Assembly: GCA_937894335.1 (NCBI GenBank)
Contig: CALCRU010000042.1
Coordinates: 1 to 22,979, forward strand
DNA length: 22,979 nt
Direction of reading: 5' to 3'
DNA from: an uncultured Treponema sp.
GTDB lineage: Bacteria > Spirochaetota > Spirochaetia > Treponematales > Treponemataceae
A model generated the notes under the pieces. It was not told where the DNA came from. It made no database searches and saw only the letters and a list, made by a program, of their open reading frames with translations. This document shows positions 1 to 7,079 of this stretch, one piece after another; within the stretch, counting starts at the first letter, position 1, and each line of letters begins with the position of its first letter. The translations under genes were made by a program, and so were the position numbers.

Positions 1-18
1 AGTTGTGAGTAGAGGAAT

Positions 19-1158
19 ATGAATAAAAGAATTTTTACATTTGGACTTCTTGTTGTTCTTGTTTCGGGTATTGCTTTTTCTCAGCAATTTACACTTGCTG
101 TCATACCTGATATCCAGTCTTACACGAATCACAATGCGCAGAAAGGGGTTTGGGGATATCCTCTTAACAATATGGATATGCTGATGGCGCAGATGGAATA
201 CATTCGCGATAACACAGTTGCAAACGGAGGAACAATTGCCTTTGCAGTGCAGGAAGGTGACCTTGTAGATAACCGCAGCATGTTTTCTTCAGAGTGGAGG
301 GATGCATCTAGAGCCCTAATGCTTATGGACGGACTGATTCCATATCTTGTTGTTCCTGGTAATCATGACAGTGACAGATGGTCGCGGATTGACAGAAGTA
401 TTCCTTTTCAGAGTGTAGGTTGGAGTACATTCAAGAAGTACTTTGGAAACGAGAGCCCTCACTTTAAGGACAAAAAATGGTATGGCGGAAGTTACAATGA
501 CGGCATGGATTCTTGGAGTATTCTGACTGTTGAGGGACAGAGGATACTCTTTCTTGCTCTAGAACTTGAGACTCCTGATGATGCTTTGGAATGGGCCCAG
601 TCTGTCATTGATATGCATAAAGGAATTCCCACTGTCGTCATAACACATGAATATCTTACTGTTGGAGCCCGTGACAGAGAAAATCCTGAGTATTTGGCAT
701 TTGGAAATTCTAGGAACAGGCTGTATGCGAATGGTAACAGTCCTGAAACAGTATGGAATAAATTCATAAGCAAAAATGACCAGATTTTTATGGTGCTCTG
801 CGGACACTCCTATCTTGATAACGGAGAAGGAGAGGGAATTCGCATAGATGTTAACGATTATGGACATAAGGTTTATGCTGTGCTTGCAAACTATCAGGGA
901 CGCAGGGAAATTGATAATTCAATAGTAACTAGAAGAAATCTTATAGATAGTGCTGACGGTTGGTTTCGCCTCATGCACTTTGACATTGCAAAAAGCCGCG
1001 TGCGTGTCCAAACCTATTCCCCTTACCTAGACCGCTACGAAACCGATGCCGACAGTGACTTCACAATCAACTTTGATTTCGACTGGAAAAAGCGCTTCCC
1101 AGCTATCAACTTTCAGTATGTATATTCTTCCCTTGGGAAGTTTCTTTCGTCGTTTTAG
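19..1158 (+). CDS. Exported calcineurin-like metallophosphoesterase
   Basis: A 379-residue protein with an N-terminal signal peptide (residues 1 to about 22, basic start then a hydrophobic core ending in AFS), so it probably acts in the periplasm. The metal-binding motifs of calcineurin-like phosphoesterases appear in order: D31-x-Q33 in place of the usual DxH, GD at 80-81 followed by N85, GNHD at 114-117, H210 in ITHE, and GH at 262-263. The DxQ variant is familiar in secreted members of this family. The substrate cannot be told from sequence. The start has AGAGGA at 11-16, only 2-3 bases ahead of the ATG, which is unusually close; the true upstream context is cut by the window edge. A strong terminator follows the stop. 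Confidence 0.85.
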   Translation: MNKRIFTFGLLVVLVSGIAFSQQFTLAVIPDIQSYTNHNAQKGVWGYPLNNMDMLMAQMEYIRDNTVANGGTIAFAVQEGDLVDNRSMFSSEWRDASRALMLMDGLIPYLVVPGNHDSDRWSRIDRSIPFQSVGWSTFKKYFGNESPHFKDKKWYGGSYNDGMDSWSILTVEGQRILFLALELETPDDALEWAQSVIDMHKGIPTVVITHEYLTVGARDRENPEYLAFGNSRNRLYANGNSPETVWNKFISKNDQIFMVLCGHSYLDNGEGEGIRIDVNDYGHKVYAVLANYQGRREIDNSIVTRRNLIDSADGWFRLMHFDIAKSRVRVQTYSPYLDRYETDADSDFTINFDFDWKKRFPAINFQYVYSSLGKFLSSF

Positions 1159-1180
1159 ATTTGTCTTTTGTGGATAAAAA

Positions 1181-1240
1181 AAATCGCCGTCTGCCGGATG
1201 AATGTGATTCAGTTTGGCAGACGGCGATTTTTATTTTAAA
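1181..1240. terminator. Bidirectional intrinsic terminator
   Basis: A perfect 15-bp stem pairs 1181-1195 with 1216-1230 around a 20-base loop. It is followed by a T-rich run on the plus strand and preceded by an A-rich run, so it can end both the phosphoesterase transcript (plus) and the DUF1508 transcript (minus). It lies between the two convergent stop codons. Confidence 0.9.
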
Positions 1241-1247
1241 CGATAGC

Positions 1248-1715
1248 CTATTTTTTTGCGGGCTTTTTAGCTGGTGCTTTCTTTGCAGGAGCTTTTTTTG
1301 CAGGAGCCTTTGCTGCTGGTGCTTTCTTTGCAGCGGGTTTTGCTTCTACGGCCTCGTCTACAATCTGTGCTTCTGGTGCATTCTTCTTTATTGACTTGAT
1401 TCCGTTTGTTACACCGGCCTTGTCTTTGTAGCCTTCACCTACGCCTACAATCTGACCGTTGCCGCTCTTAAGGCGATAGCGGAATTCTCCGCGCTTGTCC
1501 TTGTACACTTCAAACTTTGGATTCTTTTCTTTCTTGAATCCTTCTACAGTCTGATCTTCAACAGGGGCTGCGGAATTTTTCTGCACGCTTGCGATTCCGT
1601 TTTTTGCAGCCGTCTTTGTTGTGTACACTTCTGATGTTAAAATGATTTCTCCGTTTCCGGCAATCAAGTTAAATTTAACTCCAGTTTTTGCTTTGGAAAT
1701 GACAAATTTACCCAT
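1248..1715 (-). CDS. DUF1508 (YegP-like) protein with Lys/Ala/Pro-rich tail
   Basis: A 155-residue protein starting at MGKFVISKAK. This start is chosen because GGAGGA at 1721-1726 sits 5 bases upstream, while the longer start at 1739 would fall on the -10 box. Residues 2-50 and 68-118 are two copies of the DUF1508/YegP unit: each has a GNG turn, a strand, and then a helix carrying NGI and ending in KN. Residues about 125-155 form a tail of repeated KKAPA/AKK units like the C-terminal tails of histone H1-like and some HU-like bacterial proteins. YegP-type proteins have no firmly assigned biochemical role; the tail suggests nucleic-acid or polyanion binding, which is inference. It is transcribed alone from a promoter that overlaps the divergent TraB promoter. 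Confidence 0.85.
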   Translation of the reverse strand: MGKFVISKAKTGVKFNLIAGNGEIILTSEVYTTKTAAKNGIASVQKNSAAPVEDQTVEGFKKEKNPKFEVYKDKRGEFRYRLKSGNGQIVGVGEGYKDKAGVTNGIKSIKKNAPEAQIVDEAVEAKPAAKKAPAAKAPAKKAPAKKAPAKKPAKK

Positions 1716-1737
1716 TGGTATCCTCCATATAAAATTC

Positions 1738-1766
1738 ATTATACGCCCAAACTTTCATATTGGCAA
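1738..1766 (-). promoter_or_regulatory. Promoter for the DUF1508 gene
   Basis: Read on the minus strand, TTGCCA (1766-1761), a 17-base spacer, then a perfect TATAAT (1743-1738). The predicted transcription start near 1731 gives a leader of about 15 bases that still contains the GGAGGA ribosome binding site. Its -35 box lies on the same bases as the -35 box of the divergent promoter. Confidence 0.8.
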
Positions 1767-1788
1767 GTTTTATTTTTAATAGTATACT
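1760..1788 (+). promoter_or_regulatory. Promoter for the TraB/GumN gene
   Basis: TTGGCA (1760-1765), a 17-base spacer, then TATACT (1783-1788), a good sigma-70-type match. The predicted start near 1795 gives a leader of about 28 bases to the ATG at 1823. The TTGGCAA core at 1760-1766 serves as -35 for both directions. Confidence 0.8.
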
Positions 1789-1822
1789 GACCGTGTTTCA
1801 ATTCCCCAATAAAGAGGTTGTC

Positions 1823-2767
1823 ATGAAAACAAAAAGAAATCTTCTTGCAATTTTTGTATTGATTGTCTCCGCACAGTTTTGTTTTGCGGTATCTCCAAAA
1901 GCTCAACTTTCAAAGCAGAACGAAAGAATGTTCTGGGTCATAAACGGAACTGATAAGAACGGAAATCCTTCTGCAGTTTACATTCAGGGTACCATTCACA
2001 TTGGTGATGACCGCTTGTATCCTCTTGCAGATGCTGTTCTTGACGCATGGGAAAATGCAGACTGTGTCATGGGAGAAATTTCCAGTGTTGATATGGCCTC
2101 TCTTCAGACTGCCGTTCAGCGAGACATGTTTGCAAGTTATCGCAGGGCAAAGGGTAAGAATCTGTACGACTTCCTTAACGAAGACGAACTTGCCGTTTTG
2201 TATACCCTTATAGACGGTTCCCAGTTTGATGCATACGGTTCCTTTGAGCCTTGGGTTCTTAACTCCGTGCTGTCAACTCTTTCCTATTCCGATTCTGGAC
2301 TTGACGGTTCTCTTGGTCTTGACCAAAAATTTCTTGCTATGGCTGACGAAGACGGGCGCATTGTAGAAGGTCTGGATACTCTTAGGACTCAGCTTGATGT
2401 GCTTGAGTTTGGAACTTATGACGAACAGCTTCTTATCCTTAAGCAGACTCTTTCTGCATTCATCGAAGACTCTGATGATTCTGACGAACTTCTTGCCAGA
2501 ATGTACGAGGCTTACCTTGCGGATGATGCTGACGCCCTTGCAGAAATTGTTTCTATAGAATCATCCTTTGGCGAAAGTGAAGAAGAAGTTGCCCTTACCC
2601 AGGCCTATATGAAGGCTCTGTTTACAGACCGCAATCAGGCATGGGCAGAAAAAATTGCTACTCTCTTGGCAGAGGGAGGAACTACTTTTATCTTTGCTGG
2701 AGCAGGACATTTTGTTGGAGAAAATTCAGTGTTCGCCTTTCTTAAGAAAAACGGAACCATCAGATAA
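1823..2767 (+). CDS. Exported TraB/GumN family protein
   Basis: A 314-residue protein with a signal peptide (residues 1-22, basic start, hydrophobic core, ending FCFA). The start at 1823 is preferred over the upstream in-frame ATG because AGAGG at 1813-1817 lies 5 bases before it and the promoter lies between the two. TraB/GumN proteins share a fold with Tiki metalloproteases. The two motifs expected of them are present: GTIH at residues 56-59 with a conserved glutamate at 85 (GEIS), and GAGH at 293-296 followed by FVGENS near the C-terminus. A periplasmic peptidase-like activity is possible but not shown. The next gene starts 12 bases after the stop, so the two are probably cotranscribed, although no shared function is obvious. 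Confidence 0.85.
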   Translation: MKTKRNLLAIFVLIVSAQFCFAVSPKAQLSKQNERMFWVINGTDKNGNPSAVYIQGTIHIGDDRLYPLADAVLDAWENADCVMGEISSVDMASLQTAVQRDMFASYRRAKGKNLYDFLNEDELAVLYTLIDGSQFDAYGSFEPWVLNSVLSTLSYSDSGLDGSLGLDQKFLAMADEDGRIVEGLDTLRTQLDVLEFGTYDEQLLILKQTLSAFIEDSDDSDELLARMYEAYLADDADALAEIVSIESSFGESEEEVALTQAYMKALFTDRNQAWAEKIATLLAEGGTTFIFAGAGHFVGENSVFAFLKKNGTIR

Positions 2768-2779
2768 AGAGGTGCATGT

Positions 2780-4048
2780 ATGAAACAAGAAACCAAATGT
2801 ATTCAGGCGGGATACAGTCCCAAAAACGGTGAGCCAAGAATGATTCCCATTGTTCAGAGTACTACTTTCAAATACGACACCAGTGAGGACATGGGAAAAC
2901 TTTTTGATCTTGAGGCTAGCGGATATTTTTACACCCGTCTTCAGAATCCTACAAATGATTTTGTAGCTGCAAAAATTGCGAGCCTTGAAGGCGGAACTGC
3001 GGCTATGCTTACTTCCAGCGGTCAGGCTGCAAACTTCTTTGCCGTCTTTAACATTGCAACTGCTGGTGACCATGTGGTGGCAAGCTCTGCAATCTACGGA
3101 GGAACATTTAACCTGTTTAATGTTACCATGCGCAAGATGGGAATAGACTTTACATTCGTTTCGCCCGACTGCACAAGGGAAGAACTTGATGCCGCCTTTA
3201 AGCCCAACACGAAGGCTGTCTTTGGCGAAACAATTTCCAATCCTTCGCTGACGGTTTTTGACTTTGAAAAATTTTCTGCTGCCGCTCATGCCCACGGAGT
3301 TCCGCTCATTGTAGACAATACTTTTGCAACTCCCATTAACTGCCGCCCCTTTGAATTTGGTGCGGACATTGTAACTCACTCAACTACAAAATACATGGAC
3401 GGTCACGATTCTGCTGTAGGCGGATGTATTGTTGATTCTGGAAAGTTTGACTGGATGGCCCATAAGGAAAAGTTTCCCGGACTTTGTACTCCTGATGAAT
3501 CCTACCACGGAATAACTTATGCCGAGCGCTTTGGAAAAGAGGGTGCTTTTATTACAAAAGCAACTGCCCAGCTGATGAGGGACTTTGGTTCCATACAGGC
3601 TCCCTTTAATGCCTATATTCTTAACCTTGGCCTTGAATCTCTTTCTGTCCGCATGGAGCGCCACTGTTCAAATGCTCTTGCTGTTGCAAAATTCCTTTCA
3701 AAAAACGAGCATGTGGCATGGGTAAATTATCCCGGTCTTGAGGATAACAAGTATCACGCACTGGCCCAAAAGTACATGCCCAAGGGAACCTGTGGAGTTG
3801 TTTCTTTTGGCGTCAAGGGAGGAAGAAAGGCTGCCGAGCAGTTTATGAAAAAACTTAAGGTTGCCATGATTGCAACTCATGTTGCTGATGCCCACACCTG
3901 TGTCCTGCATCCTGCTTCGTCTACCCACCGTCAGCTTACGGAAGAAGAACTTGTTGCCGCTGGAGTTCCCTCAGACTTAATCCGCCTGTCTGTTGGTATA
4001 GAGCATATAGATGACATTCTTGCGGATTTGGAACAGGCTTTGGGCTGA
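2780..4048 (+). CDS. metY: O-acetylhomoserine sulfhydrylase (MetY-type), PLP enzyme
   Basis: A 422-residue member of the Cys/Met metabolism PLP-dependent family. It would make homocysteine from O-acetylhomoserine and sulfide in the cytosol. Visible PLP-site features are YTR (51-53, phosphate contact), SSGQAA (79-84), D179 in DNTFATP (pyridine nitrogen contact) and STTK (201-204) with Lys204 as the PLP lysine. The C-terminal SVGIEH block is also typical. The length fits MetY (about 420-430) better than cystathionine gamma-synthase or methionine gamma-lyase (about 380-400), but those remain alternatives. AGAGG at 2768-2772 lies 7 bases before the start and overlaps the stop region of the upstream TraB gene. 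No terminator is seen after the stop; gpmA has its own promoter. Confidence 0.85.
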   Translation: MKQETKCIQAGYSPKNGEPRMIPIVQSTTFKYDTSEDMGKLFDLEASGYFYTRLQNPTNDFVAAKIASLEGGTAAMLTSSGQAANFFAVFNIATAGDHVVASSAIYGGTFNLFNVTMRKMGIDFTFVSPDCTREELDAAFKPNTKAVFGETISNPSLTVFDFEKFSAAAHAHGVPLIVDNTFATPINCRPFEFGADIVTHSTTKYMDGHDSAVGGCIVDSGKFDWMAHKEKFPGLCTPDESYHGITYAERFGKEGAFITKATAQLMRDFGSIQAPFNAYILNLGLESLSVRMERHCSNALAVAKFLSKNEHVAWVNYPGLEDNKYHALAQKYMPKGTCGVVSFGVKGGRKAAEQFMKKLKVAMIATHVADAHTCVLHPASSTHRQLTEEELVAAGVPSDLIRLSVGIEHIDDILADLEQALG

Positions 4049-4053
4049 TATGG

Positions 4054-4082
4054 TTGCTGTAGCCAATTATTTGTGATATATT
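4054..4082 (+). promoter_or_regulatory. Promoter for gpmA
   Basis: TTGCTG (4054-4059), a 17-base spacer, then TATATT (4077-4082) with an extended -10 TG one base upstream (4074-4075). It is placed between the metY stop and the gpmA ribosome binding site. Confidence 0.6.
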
Positions 4083-4101
4083 TTGAACAAGGAGCAATAA
4101 A

Positions 4102-4848
4102 ATGATGAAATTAGTTTTGGTTCGCCACGGAGAAAGTGAGTGGAATAAGCTCAACCTTTTTACAGGCTGGACAGATGTTGATTTAAGCGAAAAAGGCCAT
4201 GAAGAAGCAAAGGCTGCAGGTAAACTGCTTAAAGCAGAAGGTTACGATTTTGACGTTGCCTATACTTCTTACCTTAAACGCGCAATCCATACACTGAACC
4301 ACATTCTTGATGAAATGGACAGAGCATGGATTCCTGTATACAAAACATGGAAACTTAACGAACGCCACTATGGTGACCTGCAGGGAAAGAACAAGAGTGA
4401 AGCCGCAGAAAAGTTCGGTGAGGATCAGGTAAAAATCTGGCGCCGTTCATTTGATGTAAAGCCACCTGTTCTTGCAGACGATGATGAGCGCAGTGCAAAA
4501 AAACAGGCAATGTACCGCGATGTAGACCCTGCATTCCTTCCCCAGAACGAAAGCTTGGAAACAACTATTGAGCGTGTAGTTCCTTTCTATTTGGAAACAA
4601 TCAAGGCAGACATGAAGGCAGGAAAGCGTGTTATTATTGCCGCTCACGGAAACAGCCTTCGCGCACTGGTAAAGTATCTTGACAATCTTTCTAACGAAGA
4701 AATTCTTGGCGTTAACATTCCTACAGGAACTCCTCTTGTTTACGAATTTGACGACAACTTTAAGGTTATCAAGCACTACTACCTTGGCGACCAGGAAGCT
4801 CTTAAGGCAAAAATGGAAGCTGTTGCAAATCAGGGCAAAAAGAAATAA
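4102..4848 (+). CDS. gpmA: 2,3-bisphosphoglycerate-dependent phosphoglycerate mutase
   Basis: A 248-residue histidine phosphatase-superfamily enzyme that interconverts 3- and 2-phosphoglycerate in glycolysis. RHGE at residues 8-11 carries the phospho-accepting His9. E87 lies in NERHYGDLQG, R60 is the conserved substrate arginine, and the second catalytic histidine is H182 in AHGNSLRA. The length matches the dPGM family. AAGGAG (4089-4094) is 7 bases before the first ATG at 4102; a second ATG directly follows and could be used instead, removing one residue. Codon use is like the flanking genes. It has its own promoter and terminator, so it is a single-gene unit. Confidence 0.95.
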   Translation: MMKLVLVRHGESEWNKLNLFTGWTDVDLSEKGHEEAKAAGKLLKAEGYDFDVAYTSYLKRAIHTLNHILDEMDRAWIPVYKTWKLNERHYGDLQGKNKSEAAEKFGEDQVKIWRRSFDVKPPVLADDDERSAKKQAMYRDVDPAFLPQNESLETTIERVVPFYLETIKADMKAGKRVIIAAHGNSLRALVKYLDNLSNEEILGVNIPTGTPLVYEFDDNFKVIKHYYLGDQEALKAKMEAVANQGKKK

Positions 4849-4862
4849 TCCTGACAAAAATG

Positions 4863-4902
4863 ACGGCGGCATGCAGTATTGTGTGCCGCTGTATTTCTTT
4901 TA
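4863..4902 (+). terminator. Intrinsic terminator after gpmA
   Basis: A 9-bp stem (4863-4871 with 4884-4892, one G-T pair, core GCGGCA/TGCCGC) and a 12-base loop, followed by a T-rich run. Confidence 0.75.
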
Positions 4903-4915
4903 AGGCAAAATCAGA

Positions 4916-5467
4916 ATGAATTATTATTGCATCATGGTAAAGACAGGTGCGGAAGAATCCTTTAAAAAAGAAGCATTAGAAAAAGGTTCTTCCTTTGCCG
5001 TGGGACTGCAATTTTATTTTTTTAAACGCAAGGTCATAAACGGCGGAAAGCAGAAGGGTAAGATTGTGGAAAGCCCCATGTTTCCTGGTTACATTTTTAT
5101 GGGCTGTGCCGACATTGATTCCTATCTGATTGAGCAAATTCGTTCATGTAAAAATTTTTACCGCTTTCTTTCTTCCGACGGAAAAATTCGTCCGCTTACG
5201 GGGCAGGATCTGGACTATCTGGAAAGGCTTATGCGCCACGGTGAAGTTGCAGGATTTTCTAGGGTAACATTTGACGAAAACGACCGCATAGTAATCCTTG
5301 ACGGCCCCCTAGAAGGTTTTAAGGGAAACATTATAAAAGTTGACCGCCGCAAGAGAAGGGTTACAATCAGGCTGGACATGTGCGGCAGCATAAACAAGGT
5401 TGACCTGTGTTACGAAGATGTTTCCAAACTGTCGGATCCGTCTGCTTCTGAGGAGTCTGAATCCTGA
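4916..5467 (+). CDS. loaP: NusG-family antiterminator, LoaP-like
   Basis: A 183-residue NusG paralogue. Residues 1 to about 110 form an NGN domain (opening NYYCIMVKTG, then SPMFPGYIF and FYRFLSSDG). Residues about 120-170 form a KOW domain with DGPLEGFKGNIIKVDRRKRR, the pattern seen in LoaP-type specialised elongation factors rather than in housekeeping NusG, which lacks the VKTG opening and the DGPL...I-K-D-RKRR run. Such factors bind RNA polymerase and help it read through terminators in particular long operons. No large operon lies beside it here. The ribosome binding site is poor (AAGG about 10 bases upstream). Its last 58 bases overlap the end of a convergent gene. A generic NusG-domain protein is the alternative name. 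Confidence 0.75.
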   Translation: MNYYCIMVKTGAEESFKKEALEKGSSFAVGLQFYFFKRKVINGGKQKGKIVESPMFPGYIFMGCADIDSYLIEQIRSCKNFYRFLSSDGKIRPLTGQDLDYLERLMRHGEVAGFSRVTFDENDRIVILDGPLEGFKGNIIKVDRRKRRVTIRLDMCGSINKVDLCYEDVSKLSDPSASEESES

Positions 5468-5607
5468 CTTTTTTTAGCACTGGCTTCGGGTTCTGCAAAG
5501 CGTTCATATTCTTCTTCCAAAACATGCCGTTGCCATTTTCTGTATACAACTGTGGCCACAATAAGTACTGTTATAAAAATAAGTCCTGTAAGAATTTCTT
5601 TTGTCAT
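5410..5607 (-). CDS. Small single-pass membrane protein
   Basis: A 65-residue protein: one transmembrane helix at about residues 5-22, then a basic stretch (RKWQRH) and an acidic, serine-rich tail (about 38-65). I do not recognise a family. It is likely real because AGGA at 5615-5618 sits 7 bases before the start and overlaps the end of the upstream PC4-like gene, whose stop is 3 bases from this start, so the two look translationally coupled. Its 3' end overlaps the antiterminator gene antisense. The function is unknown; a membrane anchor or small regulator are open possibilities. Confidence 0.65.
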   Translation of the reverse strand: MTKEILTGLIFITVLIVATVVYRKWQRHVLEEEYERFAEPEASAKKSQDSDSSEADGSDSLETSS

Positions 5608-5610
5608 GAT

Positions 5611-5844
5611 TTAGTCCTGTGCTTCTGGCAGAGAGTCAAGAAGTTTTCTAAGTGCAGTTAAATCGTCTTTTGTAAGGGTAATTCCCTTTCCCATTTTTTC
5701 GTGGTTGGGCGACCATGCACGAATGTCAAATTTTGCAGGACGGTCTCCCCATGAAATAAAATTCAGTTCGGTTCTCCATCCGCCTTTTCCCTCAGAAATT
5801 ACTCCAAGTTCCTTTTCAATTTTGTAAGAAAAATCATCAGCCAT
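5611..5844 (-). CDS. YdbC-like PC4-domain protein
   Basis: A 77-residue protein that looks like the YdbC family, a bacterial version of the PC4 single-stranded-DNA-binding fold. The family signature is clear: GVISEGKGGWRTELNFISWG, then KFDIRAWSPNHEKMGKGITL, then a short C-terminal helix. Members bind single-stranded DNA as dimers and may affect transcription or repair; the exact role is not known. A GGAGG lies 13 bases ahead of the ATG (5858-5862), longer than usual. A TATAAT -10 box (5877-5872, minus strand) just upstream with a weak -35 suggests its own promoter. It is the first gene of a two-gene unit with the small membrane protein. Confidence 0.85.
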   Translation of the reverse strand: MADDFSYKIEKELGVISEGKGGWRTELNFISWGDRPAKFDIRAWSPNHEKMGKGITLTKDDLTALRKLLDSLPEAQD

Positions 5845-5871
5845 AAAATCTCTTATTCCTCCAGTACTTTA

Positions 5872-5877
5872 ATTATA
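5872..5877 (-). promoter_or_regulatory. -10 box for the PC4-like gene
   Basis: A perfect TATAAT on the minus strand, 28 bases upstream of the ATG. No good -35 hexamer is seen at 16-18 bases, so an activator or another sigma contact may be used. Confidence 0.45.
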
Positions 5878-5908
5878 CACAATTTTGGGTAAAAAGTCTT
5901 CTTATCTC

Positions 5909-5937
5909 TTGCGATAATCCAAAATGTATAGTATTCT
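5909..5937 (+). promoter_or_regulatory. Likely promoter for the lipoprotein-LysM operon
   Basis: TTGCGA (5909-5914), a 17-base spacer, then TATTCT (5932-5937). The predicted start is about 23 bases before the ATG at 5967. Nearby TATAGT and TATAAG hexamers lack a -35 at proper spacing. Confidence 0.45.
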
Positions 5938-5966
5938 TACTGTATAAGAAATTTGTAGGGGGACTT

Positions 5967-7079
5967 ATGAAAAAACGAAGACAGTTGCTCTTGGCTGGTT
6001 GTGCTGCCTTGGCAATTATTTTTGCAGGATGTAAGACAACCGATGTTGATGTGGACGACGGTTCTTCTTCTGCTTCATCTTCTCAGGTTAGCACTTCCAC
6101 ATCATCTTCTACGACGACAAGTTCAAGCTCGTCCAGCAGTTCGTCATCTTCAAGTACGACAGGGGACGACTCAGATTCTACTTCTAGCTCAGGTTCATCA
6201 TCATCTTCTTCATCTTCAACAACAAGAGACTATTCTGCCGACAACGACGCTCTGTGGGCTACAATTCAGGCTGCTCGTCAGGCTGCGATAGATGCTGGTG
6301 CCGCTGATGCAAATTCAGTTGCATTTGCCGCCGCAGAAGCTGACTACGAGGTTCAGAAAAAAATCATGGAAGCAGGCGGAAGCAGCGAGGACATGTCTGC
6401 CGCTCTTAAGGATTTGAACTATCGCTATCAGGGTCTTACTGCTCTTGCAAATGCCCAAAAGAAAAAGGCTCAGGTTGATGAAAATGACTGGGCTTCATAC
6501 AACAAGACTTCCTACGACAGCGGTTCCAAGAAAATTACCGACCTTACAAATCCGCTTTCTACAATTTCTACAGGAAAGGCTTTCTTTGACACTGCATATT
6601 CTGCAGAAAAAGATTTTGATTCTGTTCTTACCACGGCTTACAGAACCATTGCAAAGGGTGAACGACAGAAGGCTTTTGAGGCAAAGAAAAATGCAGACAG
6701 CGTAAAGGCTGCAGTTTCCCGCAAGTCTGATTACGACAAGGCTGTTACCCTGTTTAAGAATGGAGACACCCACTTTGTAACGGGAAATCCTCAGGGGTCT
6801 ATTGATGACTACATTGCCGCAGGCGAAGAGTTTACCTCCCTGTACAACGAAATCTCAGAAGCTAGGGCACAGGCTCTTGCCGCAATTGAGGCTGCAAAAA
6901 AACGCGTCTCTGAAAGTGAGGATATTGCGGTTGAGGCCGACAAGACAGCACCTTTAGGAAACGGAGATGTTGAAGGCATTGAGGCGGAGGATGCAAAACT
7001 TCTCGACGATGATGACTTCTCTGCTGCGGAAGACGCTCAGTCAGCGGCGGAAGATGCTATTGGGGAGGATGTAGAATGA
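5967..7079 (+). CDS. Poly-serine-linker lipoprotein (TmpA-like layout)
   Basis: A 370-residue predicted lipoprotein. The n-region KKRR is followed by a hydrophobic stretch and a lipobox ending at Cys22 (IFAGC); an earlier LAGC at 9-12 is too close to the start to be a good signal. Residues about 33-86 are almost pure Ser/Thr with a few Asp and Gly. Residues 90-370 are helical, rich in Ala/Glu/Lys, and suggest TPR- or coiled-coil-like packing, with an acidic C-terminus. GGGGGA lies just before the ATG. The last four bases overlap the next start (ATGA at 7076-7079), implying coupled translation. The order, a lipoprotein followed by a smaller exported protein, recalls the TmpA/TmpB antigens of Treponema pallidum. 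Homology is suspected from layout and general composition only. Confidence 0.75.
   Translation: MKKRRQLLLAGCAALAIIFAGCKTTDVDVDDGSSSASSSQVSTSTSSSTTTSSSSSSSSSSSSTTGDDSDSTSSSGSSSSSSSSTTRDYSADNDALWATIQAARQAAIDAGAADANSVAFAAAEADYEVQKKIMEAGGSSEDMSAALKDLNYRYQGLTALANAQKKKAQVDENDWASYNKTSYDSGSKKITDLTNPLSTISTGKAFFDTAYSAEKDFDSVLTTAYRTIAKGERQKAFEAKKNADSVKAAVSRKSDYDKAVTLFKNGDTHFVTGNPQGSIDDYIAAGEEFTSLYNEISEARAQALAAIEAAKKRVSESEDIAVEADKTAPLGNGDVEGIEAEDAKLLDDDDFSAAEDAQSAAEDAIGEDVE

Noticed and set aside
2726..3379. 217-codon antisense frame opposite metY
   Set aside because: Composition is that of a mirror of a strongly conserved enzyme; no start signal or domain is seen.
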